Assembly (NCBI RefSeq): GCF_905475465.1
Contig: NC_062238.1
Span: 7,048,501-7,112,500 of the forward strand
Direction: 5' to 3'
Source of the DNA: Pieris napi
Taxonomy: Eukaryota; Arthropoda; Insecta; Lepidoptera; Pieridae
Length of the DNA stretch: 64,000 bases
The notes under the pieces are model-generated. The model searched no databases, was not told the origin of the DNA, and saw nothing but the letters and a program-made list of their open reading frames with translations. The position numbers and the translations under genes are program-made. Positions 35,201-50,200 of this stretch are shown here, one piece after another (within the stretch, counting starts at the first letter, position 1; each line of letters starts with the position of its first letter).

Positions 35201-38200
35201 AGTTCCCAAGAAACTTCTGGGCTTCTGGAAGGAGCTAGGCTGGGTTAATTAGCCAGGACTTTATGCATTTCACAACGGTTGGTCCGCGATTTAGTACGGA
35301 AATTGAATCCACACAACACTATACTACATCGTCGATAGATTTTAAACGGACTGGTTTTTAGAAAATTCATTCACCATGTTAGAAAGTATGTAATATATGT
35401 TGCGAAGATAGAAAAATTACATTCACAGGTACGCACTTCTGGATTGAGGCCCTAGTAATCGACTGCTCTGTGAAAATCAAACTGATTATAAACAAATGAA
35501 AATTGATAAATTATTTTCACAACTCCAAATTACTTGTACGAAATCAGCACAATCGAAGCGTGAACTTTTTCAGTTCGCATGTGAACACGTATGTGAACGA
35601 ACTGCTGTGTGCACAAAAAGTTGATTTCATTTAGACAGTCGACTCGTTTGTGGGTTTATTTGCAAAGTACTTCAACTTTCAGAATTTGTTTCGCATAATG
35701 AATAAAATTTTAGATTTTATTTTTTTACCTGCCATTTGATGCTAACGGCTTTATTGGTGATTCTAAAACATTCTTACTTATTCCCGGAAACACAAACACT
35801 TTCAGGTGCGTAGTAAACATTTTATAGACCTTTTGCGTTCAAACGCAAACGATTAAAACCTCTTCGCAATTAAATGTAAGACTTTCAGAAACAGACAGAA
35901 ATCAAATTATAACTATTTTCTCAACATTAACGTCTCATAATAAGGAAAAAATATTGTAACAAGTTTATTAGTCTATGAAATTTGCATTTATAATCATAAT
36001 TTCGTATTATTATTATTAGGCCTTTTTTGCTGACACTCAGTGTAATAAATATAAACATTGTTTTATTTACATAAGCCAATTTAACATCGGATGTAGGTTG
36101 TGGCGATCAGCGTGTTCTGTGATACATTTCGTATTAATTTGAGCTATATATAGTACATTCATTTGGTTTGAAAAATAGTGGTTTCCGAATTTCCGAAAAT
36201 TTTCTGCGGCGCTCGTACGCCAATACTATTGCATTGATGAAAAAGGCTAACACATAAATTGTAGGCGCTTGTTTTTAGTTTAATTTTGTATAAACCTGTT
36301 TTATTCTAAAATGAGTCACTATCTTAGACCTATATATCTATGATTTTAAGCGCTACTTTTCCAATATAGAGTAGCTAAAATACAAGGTGGAAAAATTCGG
36401 GATGACGGCCAATCTATAAAAATACCAATTTTCAAAACTCCTGGAAAAATTTACCAGGTAAAACAAATGACTGTATTAATATGACAATCATTATAGAACA
36501 CGAATGTTCATAAAATATTTAATAATACATCCTGCCGAAACCAGACCCGAGTAAAATTGTACATTCTAATTAATCATATAATGTAAATACAAAATGAGCG
36601 CAACTGCTCATTTAAAATATAAATCAAAAGTTTTAATTGAAATTGAAGCATTCAACTCGCTTTCATAAAGGTCTAATAACTTATTAAATAATTAAACTGT
36701 TCAAAAACGAGACTTTTGAGTGAATATTTTTTTTACTCTACATTTATTGTAGGCTATTTGACATTTATTTCTTCTTTTCTAACGTTCGGCGTGTCTAAGC
36801 TTACCCATGGACATTTTCGATAAGTTCTGAGGAGGTTCTATGCGTACATGTCTAGTTTTCATCTATAAATCCATCGGCCCCACATGGAGTACTGTTCTCA
36901 TGAATGGGTGGAAGCTCCCCAGTACCAGCTCCTTCCGCTTGACCGTATTTAACGAAGAGCCAATCGAATCGTCAACGACCATTCACTTTCCGAGCTGCTT
37001 GATCCCTTGACGTTGAGTAAAGATTTAGGGTGTCTCTGCATCCTCCTCATTTACCATGCAGACGATTCAGTGGAGTCGGTCGGTTTCATACCTGCAGCTG
37101 AGTTTCATAATGGGACGTCAAGGTAGAATACGAAATACCATCCGTATCACCGCCACGTCCGTCGTTCCACAACTGAGCGTTTCTTAAGGCAGTCTTTGCC
37201 GCGCACCACTATGTAGAACCAGCTGCCCACTGAAGCATATTTCCGAACCAATTCGAGTTAGGGTTCTTAAAGAAAAGAATGCACCAATTCTTAAAAGGCA
37301 ATGCACTCGCGAGCCCTTTGGCATTCAGTAAGTCTCTTATCCGTTTGCCCCTGATAATTAAAAAAATGCGTATATAGGACTATACTTAATGGGAAATTAT
37401 TATTTTTAAAGGCTGAATTTCATGAAGTGGTATGTTCAGGCTACAACATATAATATTGTTATATAAATTTGACGATTATTTAAATGATCCTAATCTATGG
37501 GATTGATTTGCTCCAGTTCAAACGATTTGTATGACTCCAAACTTGGCGTTTAAAAAGAGTTGCGTAGAGTTTCTTGCCAGTTCTTCTTGCCCGCTCTACG
37601 CCCTTGTATTGAGAACTGGAACTTAAGAAAAGATATCAATTTTTGCCTGTATTGTAAAGGTATTTTTTATAAATTCATACAATATATATATTGGTAAACA
37701 TAATTTTTGTAACGAAACTATAACTTCTTTGACAGTGTTATCACTTAAGCTACCGCAGCTACAGCAAGAATAACACCGTACTATAATATGAAGATATAAA
37801 TACAGACCTTATCAAATGAGCCTCAAAGATTGAATCTTCAAAGTACAGAATATTTCAATGTATTTACTTTGTACCCTAAAAATAAAGGAAGAAAACTCCG
37901 ATATCCTTATCTTGATAACCTTTTCCCCACTTAACGAGAATTTATGGCTGACAGAGGTTAAAAGAGAAGTCGGTGTTGATTAGCTGAAAAATAATAAATC
38001 TTTTATTTTACTTTTTCTTGTTTTGTTTTAAACTAAGGTCCATTGTCTAATAATGAATAGGTTAAATATCAGAATAAATAATAGTAATGTAGCAGTAGTT
38101 TTATTTGTTTGGCGTAAAGTGATGAATTTAATGTTTGACTATATGTATTTATGTAATTACAAACATTACCTGTCCACATCGTATCCTTTCGTTCTAACTA

Positions 38201-41200
38201 CTAACTGACGTGAGACTGATCTAAAATTATCGTGATCCATGTCACTTACTACGTTACTACCTTCTTAAGTATAATAAGTTACCATGGATAATGCTCACCG
38301 TCCCTTCTTGTATCAAAATTCAAAAGGCGCCAAAGCTACCTTGTCGATAAGTGAATCCGGCGAATGTTTCATTTCTTATCACTTTTTACTTACATTTAGA
38401 CTTTACTTACTAAAATAAAATGACTATTTGGACTGCTATAATATTAACGTGACAACGGTACTTTTATGAGCATCCCGACGACTCATTTGTCTAGTGGTTA
38501 GTAGCCCTGACTGCGAATCCATGGGCCCGGGTTCGATCCCCGGCTGAGACGAACATCGATGTGATGAGCATTTGGTGTTGTGCTTAGGTCTTGGGTGTTT
38601 AAATATGTATTTATATGTCTATCTATCTATAATATGTATATATAACCGTTGCCTAGTGCCCATAACTCAAGCTTCACCAGCTTAGCATGGGACTCGGTCA
38701 ATTGGTGTGAATTGTCTTAAAAAAAAACCAATTATCAAATATCTTACAACTTACATAATATATATACAATTCTTATCATTAGGCTGGTACAAAATATACC
38801 AGATAAGAACGGAAGTAATACAACGTCGTGTAACTCCACTGAGGCTTGACACATTTCTGCGTAGAATGAAATGATTATTTTTCTTACCAGTTACAACTGG
38901 ATGATCATGGTTAGCGATAATGGATTCTATATATCTTATTCTATATACACATCATAATTTTTATTTGATTTTACTTTATTAGAAATATTAGAAATTATGG
39001 CCGATTACTTTTTATTCTAATTAATTTGTGTAAGTAAATTATATAGTAATAAATTAAAGTATAAGTGGCATATATTATACTTTTAGCTATTTTATATTTG
39101 GTAATGACGTCTTAATATTGGTTGTTTTTATCTCAATGTGTGAATATCATGTATCTAACAAATGCGAAAGTAATTGATCAGGGGATTCTTTCCGTCTATT
39201 TTATTACAAGTAAATTTGAAAATGATTTATATTCATTGATTTTGTTAACTTTATAATTAAATAAACATCCTTCAAGTAATTTAAATTATACAGAACGTTA
39301 AAATTTCAATATGGTATTATCTACAGTCTACACGGACAAAAGCTTATATATTTTTTATCTTTGTGATAAACAAACTCCATTCGAATATCAATTATTTAAA
39401 CAGTGAACTCATATAGCACAATTATATATCGTTCATAAGCACGTATTACGAATCTGAGAGGTAATTACTTTAATGCAAAATTGCCCTATGCAACATTTTC
39501 TCACACTTTCAGCAAAATGCAGGAATTTAATATTCAAAAATTTCTTGCAATTTTGCTATAGAGAACAGTTTGAATAGAGCTATTAAAACTTATTTCTCCC
39601 TCAGAGCGTTGTTTAAAGAGTTTTTATAAAATTTAAAATTTCGTCGCCATTTTCCTAATAATGCCTTTTTATACAACTAAGATTTCTATCTATTTTAAAA
39701 CTAGTAGTAACATTATTTGACGTGTCGTAATAATGTAATGGACATTATTTTACGTATACAAATTACATTTCTGCATTATAGGTTTATTTTATTACTATTA
39801 AAACGAGTTAATATTTTTGGTGGAAAATTAATCCAGGACCTCCTTTAGGAACTTTTCTCTTCATGTGTGGTAAGTACTATACCAGGTGGTTTTAGATTTT
39901 TACGTAAAATATACAATAATATTACACAATTAATATATCTTCAGGATTGCATGGTAAAAGAAAAATCCACTAAGTGTCTCTGTGGTGCCGCTATATTTTT
40001 AAGACGAATGGATAAACTCAAGTCTATCCTTAGCATAATATTAACTTTATGAAATAACAAAATTTATCAACGGTCACGTACGAAATTCCACCCGTATCAC
40101 TTCAACCTCCGGCGTTTCAAAACTGAATTTTTAAGGCCCTTTTTGCCCCGCACTTTGTGGAACCAGCTGCCGACTGAACTATTTCCGAAACAATTCATAA
40201 TCCAAAATAAGAGCATACCATTTCTTAAAAACCTGGCATCGCATTTGTAGCAGTGTTAGTGTCCATGGGCGGGCAGTTTCTTTTAACATCAGATGAGCCT
40301 TCTGCTGTGTAACCCCTATTCTTTAAAGAAAAAAAAAATGTTCACCAATCAGGTACAGATTCCTATCTTAGGCCTTGGTCTTAACCAAGGGTTGTAGCGC
40401 CACTGGTTGTTTTTTTTTAATTTTGTTAAAAGTCACAAATAATGGATGGTAGGAGGGCCGAATATGAAATAAAAAAGGCGAGTAGTTTGCGCTTTGAGGG
40501 ACATTCTCTTTGAGCTTTCGTGCTGTGTACCTTCCTAATTTTTGAGACAGTGATTATGTGGAAGACTATATAGCGATAACAGGGTTTAAATAAAACAAGC
40601 GAAATATTATTTTAAAAGTGTCTCTCTGATTTTCATTCCTCACGTTTTGGTCATAAATTTGTATTTTTTCAATTGACTTTCTTCTGACTTCTAACAAGTA
40701 TTAGATTTAGTCGTTCATAGAGTTTTTATAATACGTAACTTAAACGTCGAGTTCCAAGTGTTTTTTGAATCTATAAATAAACAAATGAGTTACATGAAAA
40801 AGCACTTTTTTGAAAGCGAAAATAATATATTTTCGTTTTCGTTAAACATTCATTGTCTGCCCTGCTTCTGGAAGCTTCAATAAAATAATTCTGACACAAT
40901 CTTTTTATAATCCCTCTTTTAGTTTGAAACCAGCGCAAGGTTCTTTGGTAAAGCTTTAAAAAGATTAAAAATAGCTCCACTGGGAAACCTGCGCGAATTT
41001 TATACCCTATAAGTGTTGTCTGAACATTTGAATTATTCAAATTGTTAAAACCTCATTCAGTCACCTACAATTAAGCGTGCTGATTTCTTTTTCTAGAAGG
41101 TACTTTAAATTATTAAACTGAACGAACAATATAATATACCTATGCAATATGTTTCGCTTAGAATTTAAGAACTTTATTCGGTTATAGTCGGAATTTTAAT

Positions 41201-44200
41201 ATAATCTCATTGAGATTTTCCGGATACAGTCAGCAATTAATTAAAAACCACAGAAAAAAACGTTCTGTGATGCGCTTTATATCCTTCTAGCTTTTTACTC
41301 CTCGCTGCGAGAATTACAGATTTTTAAATAATTATTTGTATCATCCGTAGCGTGATAGCGTTACGTGATACATATCCAAAATATTAATATAAATTATTTT
41401 AATAATTTTTTTATATTTAACTTTTGATTTATAAAAACAGTATCTCATAAGATCAAACGAATGTCTTTGTATAAATCGTGGATTCCCTACTCATTGTGTA
41501 TATCCACAACATTGATTCACTCTTTTACGTGTGAATTAATTTGGTAACATTTACTTTATTATTATTAATTAAAATGTCTTTGGTATAAAATAAAAATATA
41601 TTTACACAAAATCCTGTAGCAAGAATGCAATGTTTAATTAGGCAAAAACATCGTCATAAGAAACGTAAATCAAGGCGGCAACGCGCTTCCGGCAGTGAGT
41701 GTCCATAGACGACGGTAACACTTTACATCAGGTGAGCCTCCTGCTCTTTTGCCCCTTTTGATAAAAAATTGTGCCCATAATTATTATCAATACCGAAAAC
41801 AGAATTATTACTAAGCAAATGTGTCTTAATAAACAGGAGAAAATATCAAGCGCTCCCTAAAATAAGAAAGTTTTAACAAGCTTGCCAAACTCTTGTAACT
41901 TTACACGAAAATTATTTCGAAATATAAATTAGAAACAAATTGAAATGTTCTATACTTAGACAACATTCATGAAAGCATAGCAATTATTATATGATAATAA
42001 AAAGTGATTTATATGCTCAACTATCATAAACCTTAATTATAGGTATAGAGGTCTTAAAATAATAGCGAAAGTGTTATTGTTATAACTCTAACCCAATTTC
42101 TATATTAAAATATGAGTTGTCTTTTACAAATCCCATCTGTCTCGCTTCATCACAACGTAAACACAATTTGACAGAAAGAGATAAAGGAGTTCTTAAATTC
42201 TATCGGTGCCCAAAGATCAAAAGATCTGATCTGTCTCGTTTTATCACAACGTAATAACAATTTGACAGAAAGAGACGTAAGACTTCTTAAATTCTAACGG
42301 TGCCCAAAGGCGAAAAGATCTGATCTGTCTCCTACTGATTTTTATGACAATTGTAACAAAAGTGGTAAGAATTCTGTTACACCAGGAGGGTGACCACATA
42401 ACTTCCATTAGCAATAATAAGTTTTCTTATTAGTATTACGTTAATACAAAATTTGCGACACTCTAGAGTCTAGACATAAGATAGATAAGACCTCATTAAG
42501 GGTTTTTTGGAGCCTGAATGGTATGGTTTTACAAATAATGGATGGGATGAGCCCGGTTTTAAGGGGCTTCAGTAAGGATAAATGAATAACATCGACCCAG
42601 ACCACAATTATGCTTCTTCAAGAAAGTTGAAGAAATATACTTTAACAAGAATAACTTTTTATCTAACTTGAATTTATTGCTCTCATTGCGCAGTTGCTCC
42701 CGTGATTGGTACATTCAATGCGCTAACTTCTTGGGTTCATCTTCAACATTTTCTTTTATTAGAAATCGCAAATGGGTAACGGCTTATGACATTATCTTAC
42801 CTTTGGGCAAGTCAATTATTATTATTCGATTCCATTGATTCTTTATTATATTGTATTTTATAGACAACAGGCAGTATTTTATAATACCTCCTCGGTTTTA
42901 TATCACGGTTGTTGATATATCCGACCTTGTATGTAATAAATTTAGTCCAAAACATACTATTCTAAATATAACAAGGAATTTAACTCAAAGATAAAATGAA
43001 TTATTGCTATATTCAATTTGATCCAAACTATTTCGATGGTTTGTTATTTAGTGCACACTTGTAATTAATTATAGAATGTTCGCTGATTAGAGGCTTGCTA
43101 TCTAGGTTACGTTTGCAAATATTTTTAGTTACGTTTTAAACGTAATTATTATGTTTTGATCGAAAACATTTTACACACACGATTTAATTTTTTAATAAGC
43201 ACTTTGCCTGTTACTCTCTGATCGGCCGACCAAATCAAAATGAATTTTCATAATTGTGTTACAATGTACAGTGTACACGTAATGTAACGTATGAACGTCA
43301 GTAAAAAAACTTCTAAATTAGAATTTCTGTCAGTTCTCAAATTAAGTAGAACGGACGAGACTGGCCTGACTTCTCGATACTTTTTTAAATCGCCAATATC
43401 CTTTATACAAATTGATCATAATCTTCAACCACATCTTAAAGGAGTTGATTATTGTAATTATGTATTAATTATTATAATATTATGAGTAAACATTGTAAAT
43501 AAATTAATGGTTGGTAAAAAAACAATGGTTTTATTGTACTATATTTCAGTTTATATAGCAAATATTTAGCTAATTTATCTCGAAATGGCCGTTCTAGGCC
43601 GGGAGATAGTGACACAAAATAGTGGGTCATTTGTACAAGTATGGCGGTTCTTCAGGGGTCTTATTATGAAATAAAAAAAGAAAACTGATCCCGGCTTTTC
43701 TTTAAAAGTGCCACAGTCCTGCGCAATCCTTAACAAATTGCCACATATCATCAAAGTAATATAAATATTGTAATATCTGCTTAGGTTGACTCAAATGTCG
43801 TGAGGACATCGTATTCATTTGTTTCTGGGCGCAGATGGGCGCGCTCGTAAACCCTGATTACAATTCAATGCTTACGAAATAGCTGCATTACCTCGAACAA
43901 CAAAAAGTTTATTAAAAAAATATCCTGTAATTCATTTGTACTGAAGCTTTGTATAAAGTATTAGTGGTTAGAGCTACATGAAATTTGATCGAATAATAAA
44001 CAATAACATCTAAAAGGTTGGCTAAACCATTTTTTCTCAGGATTTGTCGGACTTGAGAATGGCTTCAGGCTATATAATACCACCTATTATAATGGATTAA
44101 ATCATAGGGCACACCTTTTAATACTATGAACAAAAAATACATAATAACAGGAATGGAAATACATAAATATTGCTTAAAACTAAGTCAGTCTAATTCCACT

Positions 44201-47200
44201 TTCTTAACTAAAATACTCTTTTTTTTTTTTTATATAATAGGGGGGCAAACGAGCTTGCGGGACGACCAAAAAGGGTAGTCCACGCAGCCCATAGACACCC
44301 AATTTAGTGGGTGCGTTGCCGGCCTTTGAGGGAGGAGTAGGCTCGTTTTTTAAAAATTTGGAGGTCGTATCTCTGAGGGAAGACCCCCCCCCGGGAGCCG
44401 ATTCCACTCTTTCATCTCTTTCTCTCAACTTGTGTTTAAGTTGCGATAAATAGTGACAGAATAAGTTAAAATTGCACAGGTTAGACTGTTTTTTTTATAA
44501 ATAAGGGTTACAGTTTTTAGGCTGCATTTCGACGAGAGAAGTGATAGCAGTTTTATATATGTTTCTATAGATGTGTTTGATATCTTTTATTATATTCATT
44601 GGTCCACATGGCATATTGGTGAAAATGATTTCAGTCACATATATATTAGTATTGATGGATGCGCATAAAACGAAACGAAATGCGTGAGTTTTTTTAGCAC
44701 ACACGCCGTATTTTACATAGTAATAAAGCTTTAGTGAATACTAAATTTTACGCATTCAAATAACAATCTGCGGTTTCATAATTGTAATTTTTTTCTATTT
44801 TATAAAGCCACTGAACCGGTTTCATTGATATTCAACCAACAAATTACTAATACGAAATACTAATGCATCGCGTTGGTAACAATTACAACTCACTAATTCA
44901 AACAATTAATTCATCACAATAAAGGTTCTATCTATAAGTGCGCAATGATACTGTCCACTTAAAATAAAAAAAGTAAAACGTTCAATCATTCTTTTTCAAT
45001 CTTTAATTTATTGTATTTTGCATACGAGTTACTATGATTACTTACATAGCTTTTTTTTTATAAATTGATAAATAATAGGTACCTACTGCCTATTATCATC
45101 TTTATCAACGTGTGTTTATTTTATGTATAAAATCTAATGTTAAACTCCTGACAATTTAATAATATTTGTGAAGATAATATAAAAAATAATAGGGTCTCTT
45201 TATTTTTTATTTTTTTACAAATTGATAAATAATAGGTACTGCCTATTATCATCTTTATCAATGTGTGTAACTTATTTTGTGTATAAAATCTAATGTTAAA
45301 CTCCTGACAATTTAATAATATTTGTGAAGATAATATAAAAAAATAATAGAGTCTCTGCCGTAATACAATTTCAGCCCGAACTTATAAAAGTTTCAAAAGG
45401 CTACATACAATTTGTTGGCTGTGATTTTCACACAATATTTGTCAAAGAACTGAGCGCCACTAACGAGCAATTCGTGATCAAACTTAGAAGTTGTGGGAAT
45501 CCTTTTATTGCGCCTCACAACTTTATTTAAGTGTTATATTATTTGTTGTTTTATACGAGAATATAAAAAGTAAATTTATCTAGATAATTTATTTTGGAAA
45601 TATAACAAAAATCTTAGCCACAGCAACGCTTACCCGAGTCTACTAGAACATAATAAAACTAGTCTATGTCTAATTGTTAGCACAAAAGAAATATAATGTA
45701 ATTACGAATTTTCACAAGCCATTTCAGATTCGACATCACGTCTTCTGTCACATTCATGAATTTTAGATTTTATTCCAAATATAATTAATTGCTTAGTGGC
45801 TAGCGTCGGATTTTTATTCCTAATAAATACTTGCTCATACGCCGTAGAAAAACCGGCATGTTTTACACCAAAACTCTGCCCGTCAAAAACAAACTTTTAT
45901 AGAACAGGGGGGCAAACGGGCAGGACGCTCACCTGATGTTAATTGATACCGCCATCCATGGAAACATATTGCCAGAAGGCTCGCAAGTGCGTTGCCGGCC
46001 TTTTAAGAATTGTTACAAGCTTTTCTTGAAGGACCCTAAGTCAAATTGGTTTGGGAATATTCAGTGGGTTGCTGGTTCCACATTGTGGTGGTGCGCGGTA
46101 GAAACAGCCTTAAAAAACGCTCAGTTGTGGATCAATTTACGTCGAAGTGATACCAATGCTATTTTGTATTCTGCCTGCTTGGCATCCGATAATGAAACTC
46201 AGCTGCAGGTATTAATCCGAACAACTTCTTTGAACACACCGTGGTAAATGCGGTAGAAGATGCAGAGTAACCCCACCCCACATCTCTTTGCAACGCCTTG
46301 CCTTACTGAGCACACCAAGCTTCTTATTTAGCCTTTCCCTACAAATGACCGCAAAACTGAACGTAGTTAGAACCGATATGTCGACGCTTAGTTTTCTGAT
46401 GCTGGCTGTGGCGTTAAGAAGAGTGTCTGGAGGAGTACGAAAAAAGGAGTAGCGACATAGATTATTTTTTTAATTAAAAAAAAAACATGTTACAGGTTAG
46501 ATTTATAAAATAATTGTGCAATGTATAGATCGCTGACCGTACACGTATTTACTCCATATCGTCGAACTAAATTGCAGATCGCATGCAGGTGCAACTATTA
46601 TAAACTGTCACGTGCTGTAATAATAACATGCCAGAATTGAACGTTGGTGGAGGTAATTCATGCTGGGATAGTTAGTGTTTCATGTATCAATTTATATGAT
46701 CGATTAAATTATCCTGGGAAATATTTCACTTACCAAATACGTATTTTATGAAAAAACATTTAGGATGAAAGCATTAAATTATAATTGTTTAATAGACAAT
46801 TTCTAACGGCATTAGCTTTTTAAGCGGTCACAAATTGCACTCTAAATCAACGATATAATAATTATTTTATTTATTGACAAAATAGATTACATAACAAACA
46901 CACCTTACAACAGATGTAGTGATAACTGTATTTCAGTAGCCTGTGATTTACCAGAACATGTGTAGCAATATCAAGAATTGATAAGAATAATTTAAATAAA
47001 TAAAAGACAATCACGTGTTACACACGACAGTACGATTTTGGTAATCCCTTAAAAAATCAGCAATAAATCAGCCTTGGCTGAATACTTAAAACTTGTCTTT
47101 ATTGGTAAAATACTAACAGAAGTATTTATGACATTCATTGGTGTTTCATTTTATTTTATTATATTACACGCTTTATATTAGCTTCACCTGTATGTATGTA

Positions 47201-50200
47201 TGTAACCGACTCCTTCGGACTCGTTTTTGACCCACTTTTAACGGACAGATTTAATTCAAACTTTGCGCACCCGTCAAAAATCGATGACAATGCAATAATC
47301 CGAAAAAAAAAATACTGGTATTATTGTGAAAAAGCGTGGTGGCTCGATAGACGAAAAATATGGCACAGAGCACCCTACGCTTTTTCACAATAATACCAGT
47401 ATTTTTTGTTCATTACCATTTCCAGCCTAAATTAGGAATTATTTTTCACTTTTTAGCTTGATGTGCTTTAAAAGCGTGTATTTTAAACTATTATTTATTT
47501 TTTATATAAAACTTCTGTCAAAAATACCGATTTTTCTATAATAATGAGCAATATAAGGGCTATTTGATCGATGCATCGGTGTGTGGTTTGTGTAACCCAG
47601 TTTAGAATTTGCATTATTTATTTCATACCCCAGGTGACATGCTAAACGTCATATTCAAACAAATGTTAAGTATACACGTGGGTCGTGCAAGTTTTAAACA
47701 AATATCGCTTTTAGAATATAAGTATTGATGCCTAGTTTCGAATAGGAAGTAGCAGAAATTTTGAGTTTATTTCACTAGCCATTCATAATAAGTAAGTAGG
47801 TAATCAGACTTCTGTGCCTCTAACCAAAATCAATTATTTAGCGTTGATTCGAAACTAAGAAAGAAGAACGAAGAATAAATAGAAGTCGAAAAAACTTATT
47901 ATTATTTAACACTTGGTTTGTTACATTTTTGAGAGCAGTGTTGCCCTAATGGCTTCAGCGTGCGACTCTCATCCCTGCGGTCGTAGGTTCGATCTCCGGC
48001 TGTGAAACACTAATGAATAATGTGGACTTAATTTCTATGTTCGCAACATTTGCTCAAACGGTGAAGGAAAACATCGTGAGGAAACCGACATGTCTTAGAC
48101 CCAAAAAGTCGACGGCGTGTGTCAAGCAGGCTGATCACCTACTTGCCTATTAGATTTAAAAATGATCATAAAACATATTCAGAAATCTGCCAAGACTTAA
48201 AGAGGTTGTAGCGCCATTAATTTTTTTTGTTACATATTTATATTACTATATTAAGTATGACTTCGGTAGTATCAACACGTCGTAAGAAATAGTGATGGTC
48301 GTGTTGGTGTTTCATATCTTCTTCCATTCCCCTCTGTCTTTGGCAAGCCTTAGCGGCTGTGTATTACCTTTAATATCATAAGTATTATTAGGCATGTAAG
48401 GACCTTAACTTGGTCGAGTCAGCGAGTAGGGGATCGGCCAGGGATCTCGTGCCTTCCACCCTGCCGGTCACCAAGAGCTTCTTACCGTCGAGACCTCTGC
48501 GTGCTATATGTCCAAAGGGGCTCAAAATCTTTTTGTTTACTAAAGAAAGAGTAAAGAAAAAGAAAAAAATAATTCGTTATAATAAACTGCAATTCAAACT
48601 TTAACGAATAATTGCACTTATCGAAAATTTAAAATCAACATAAAATATGTATGTTAAAATGAATCATTAAACATACCGAACGTTACTCTGACTTAACAAT
48701 TCAATTTATTAATTTCGTTAATGATTTAGAAATGCGGTATTCGTGGCTTGACTGTATTTCGGATTATTGAATAAATATAATTAATTTCACATTGCAAAAG
48801 GAGAAATAGATATTTATTTTAGTTTACATTAATAAAAAAAACTTTTTTTTTCTATGTATAAGTTTTATTGAGGTATGTTACCGCGAAGCAGTTGGCCATT
48901 TGGACATTAAGTCCTATTCATCAATTAATATTCAACAAAAACATTTGTACTACCTTAAAAAGAAAGCTACCTATTCGTACCCAAGAACACTAATATATTT
49001 GGAATTATAAATCCAAAATGTATTCATCGGACTAAAATCAAATTTTACATTTATAGATTATAAAATCGTCCAGACGCTAAATTGGATTCGGCAGACTAAA
49101 AATATAATAGATATTCTGACCTCTATTGAAAATTTGACGTCTATTACGTCTATATATTATATCCGATATCTAAGACTATCGTAATATAACACCGCACAGT
49201 TAACACATACTAAATTCACGTATGTTCTGAAAGCTCTATCTGCGTAGTTATCTAGCTCTAACTAATCAACCCTATTACAATTATTCTCTCGTGCCCCGAC
49301 CTACAATAACTACCTGGGGCTAAGACAAAACGTATATGAGCAGACAATTACTGCGGATATAACCGGATGATTATCCGGAACCGGTTGTTTTGGGATTATC
49401 ATACATTAAACTAATTAGTGCTTTGTTCAAATGAGCTTAATAGCTATTATTTGCGATATTGTGCAATATAATGTGGTTTAACGCGTCTCGTGGGGAAAGC
49501 GAAATCAATCAAGTTTTTGTGGGGATTTGTAATGTATTAGCTGACAGTTGTGGAATGGCGGCTGTGTTTTCTCGTTATTTTTTTTATAACGTGTCGGTAA
49601 TTATCCTCGCAAAGCTTTGTATTTTTGTAGCTTTCACGTCTAAAAATTGAGGAGCAAATTATGTAGTTTCAATGATTTTCTTAGATTAGGTTACCAATTA
49701 AATTGAATTACCAATTCTTGAAAGGCCGGCAACGCACTTGTGAGCCTTCTGGCAGTGTGAGTGTCCATTGGCGGCGGTATCACTATCAGGTGAGCCTCTT
49801 GCCCGATATAGATATAAGAAAAAACGTTTATAGGTTCAGATACATTTGTGTGGCATGTGTTTGAAATGTCTGAGGTTCGTCGTAAAATATATTCCAGAAT
49901 ATACAAGATCCAAATTAAGTCCCATTCTCTGAGACGGTTCATCTATGTGGGAGATATTATAGTAACTACGCAACACATGTATTTCATAACATGTTTATCC
50001 AGAGTTCACGGGATGACATGCAGCTTCTATTCTCACTACTCATTCATTTATTTATTAATAAGAAAACATGACAAACACATCACAAGCACAAGATATAATT
50101 ATACTCTTAGAAGTGTCTTTGAATTCACAGACAAGATTTTCTTTTAAAGTATGAGTAACAACTAAGATAAAAAAATTTAAAAAACAATTAATAGTACATA

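Noticed and set aside
45620..45650. Nine-nucleotide exon-like segment on the minus strand
   Set aside because: Good borders, but far too short to support without RNA evidence.
45936..46247. 103-codon plus-strand ORF
   Set aside because: Antisense reading of the LINE 3' fragment at 45905-46245.
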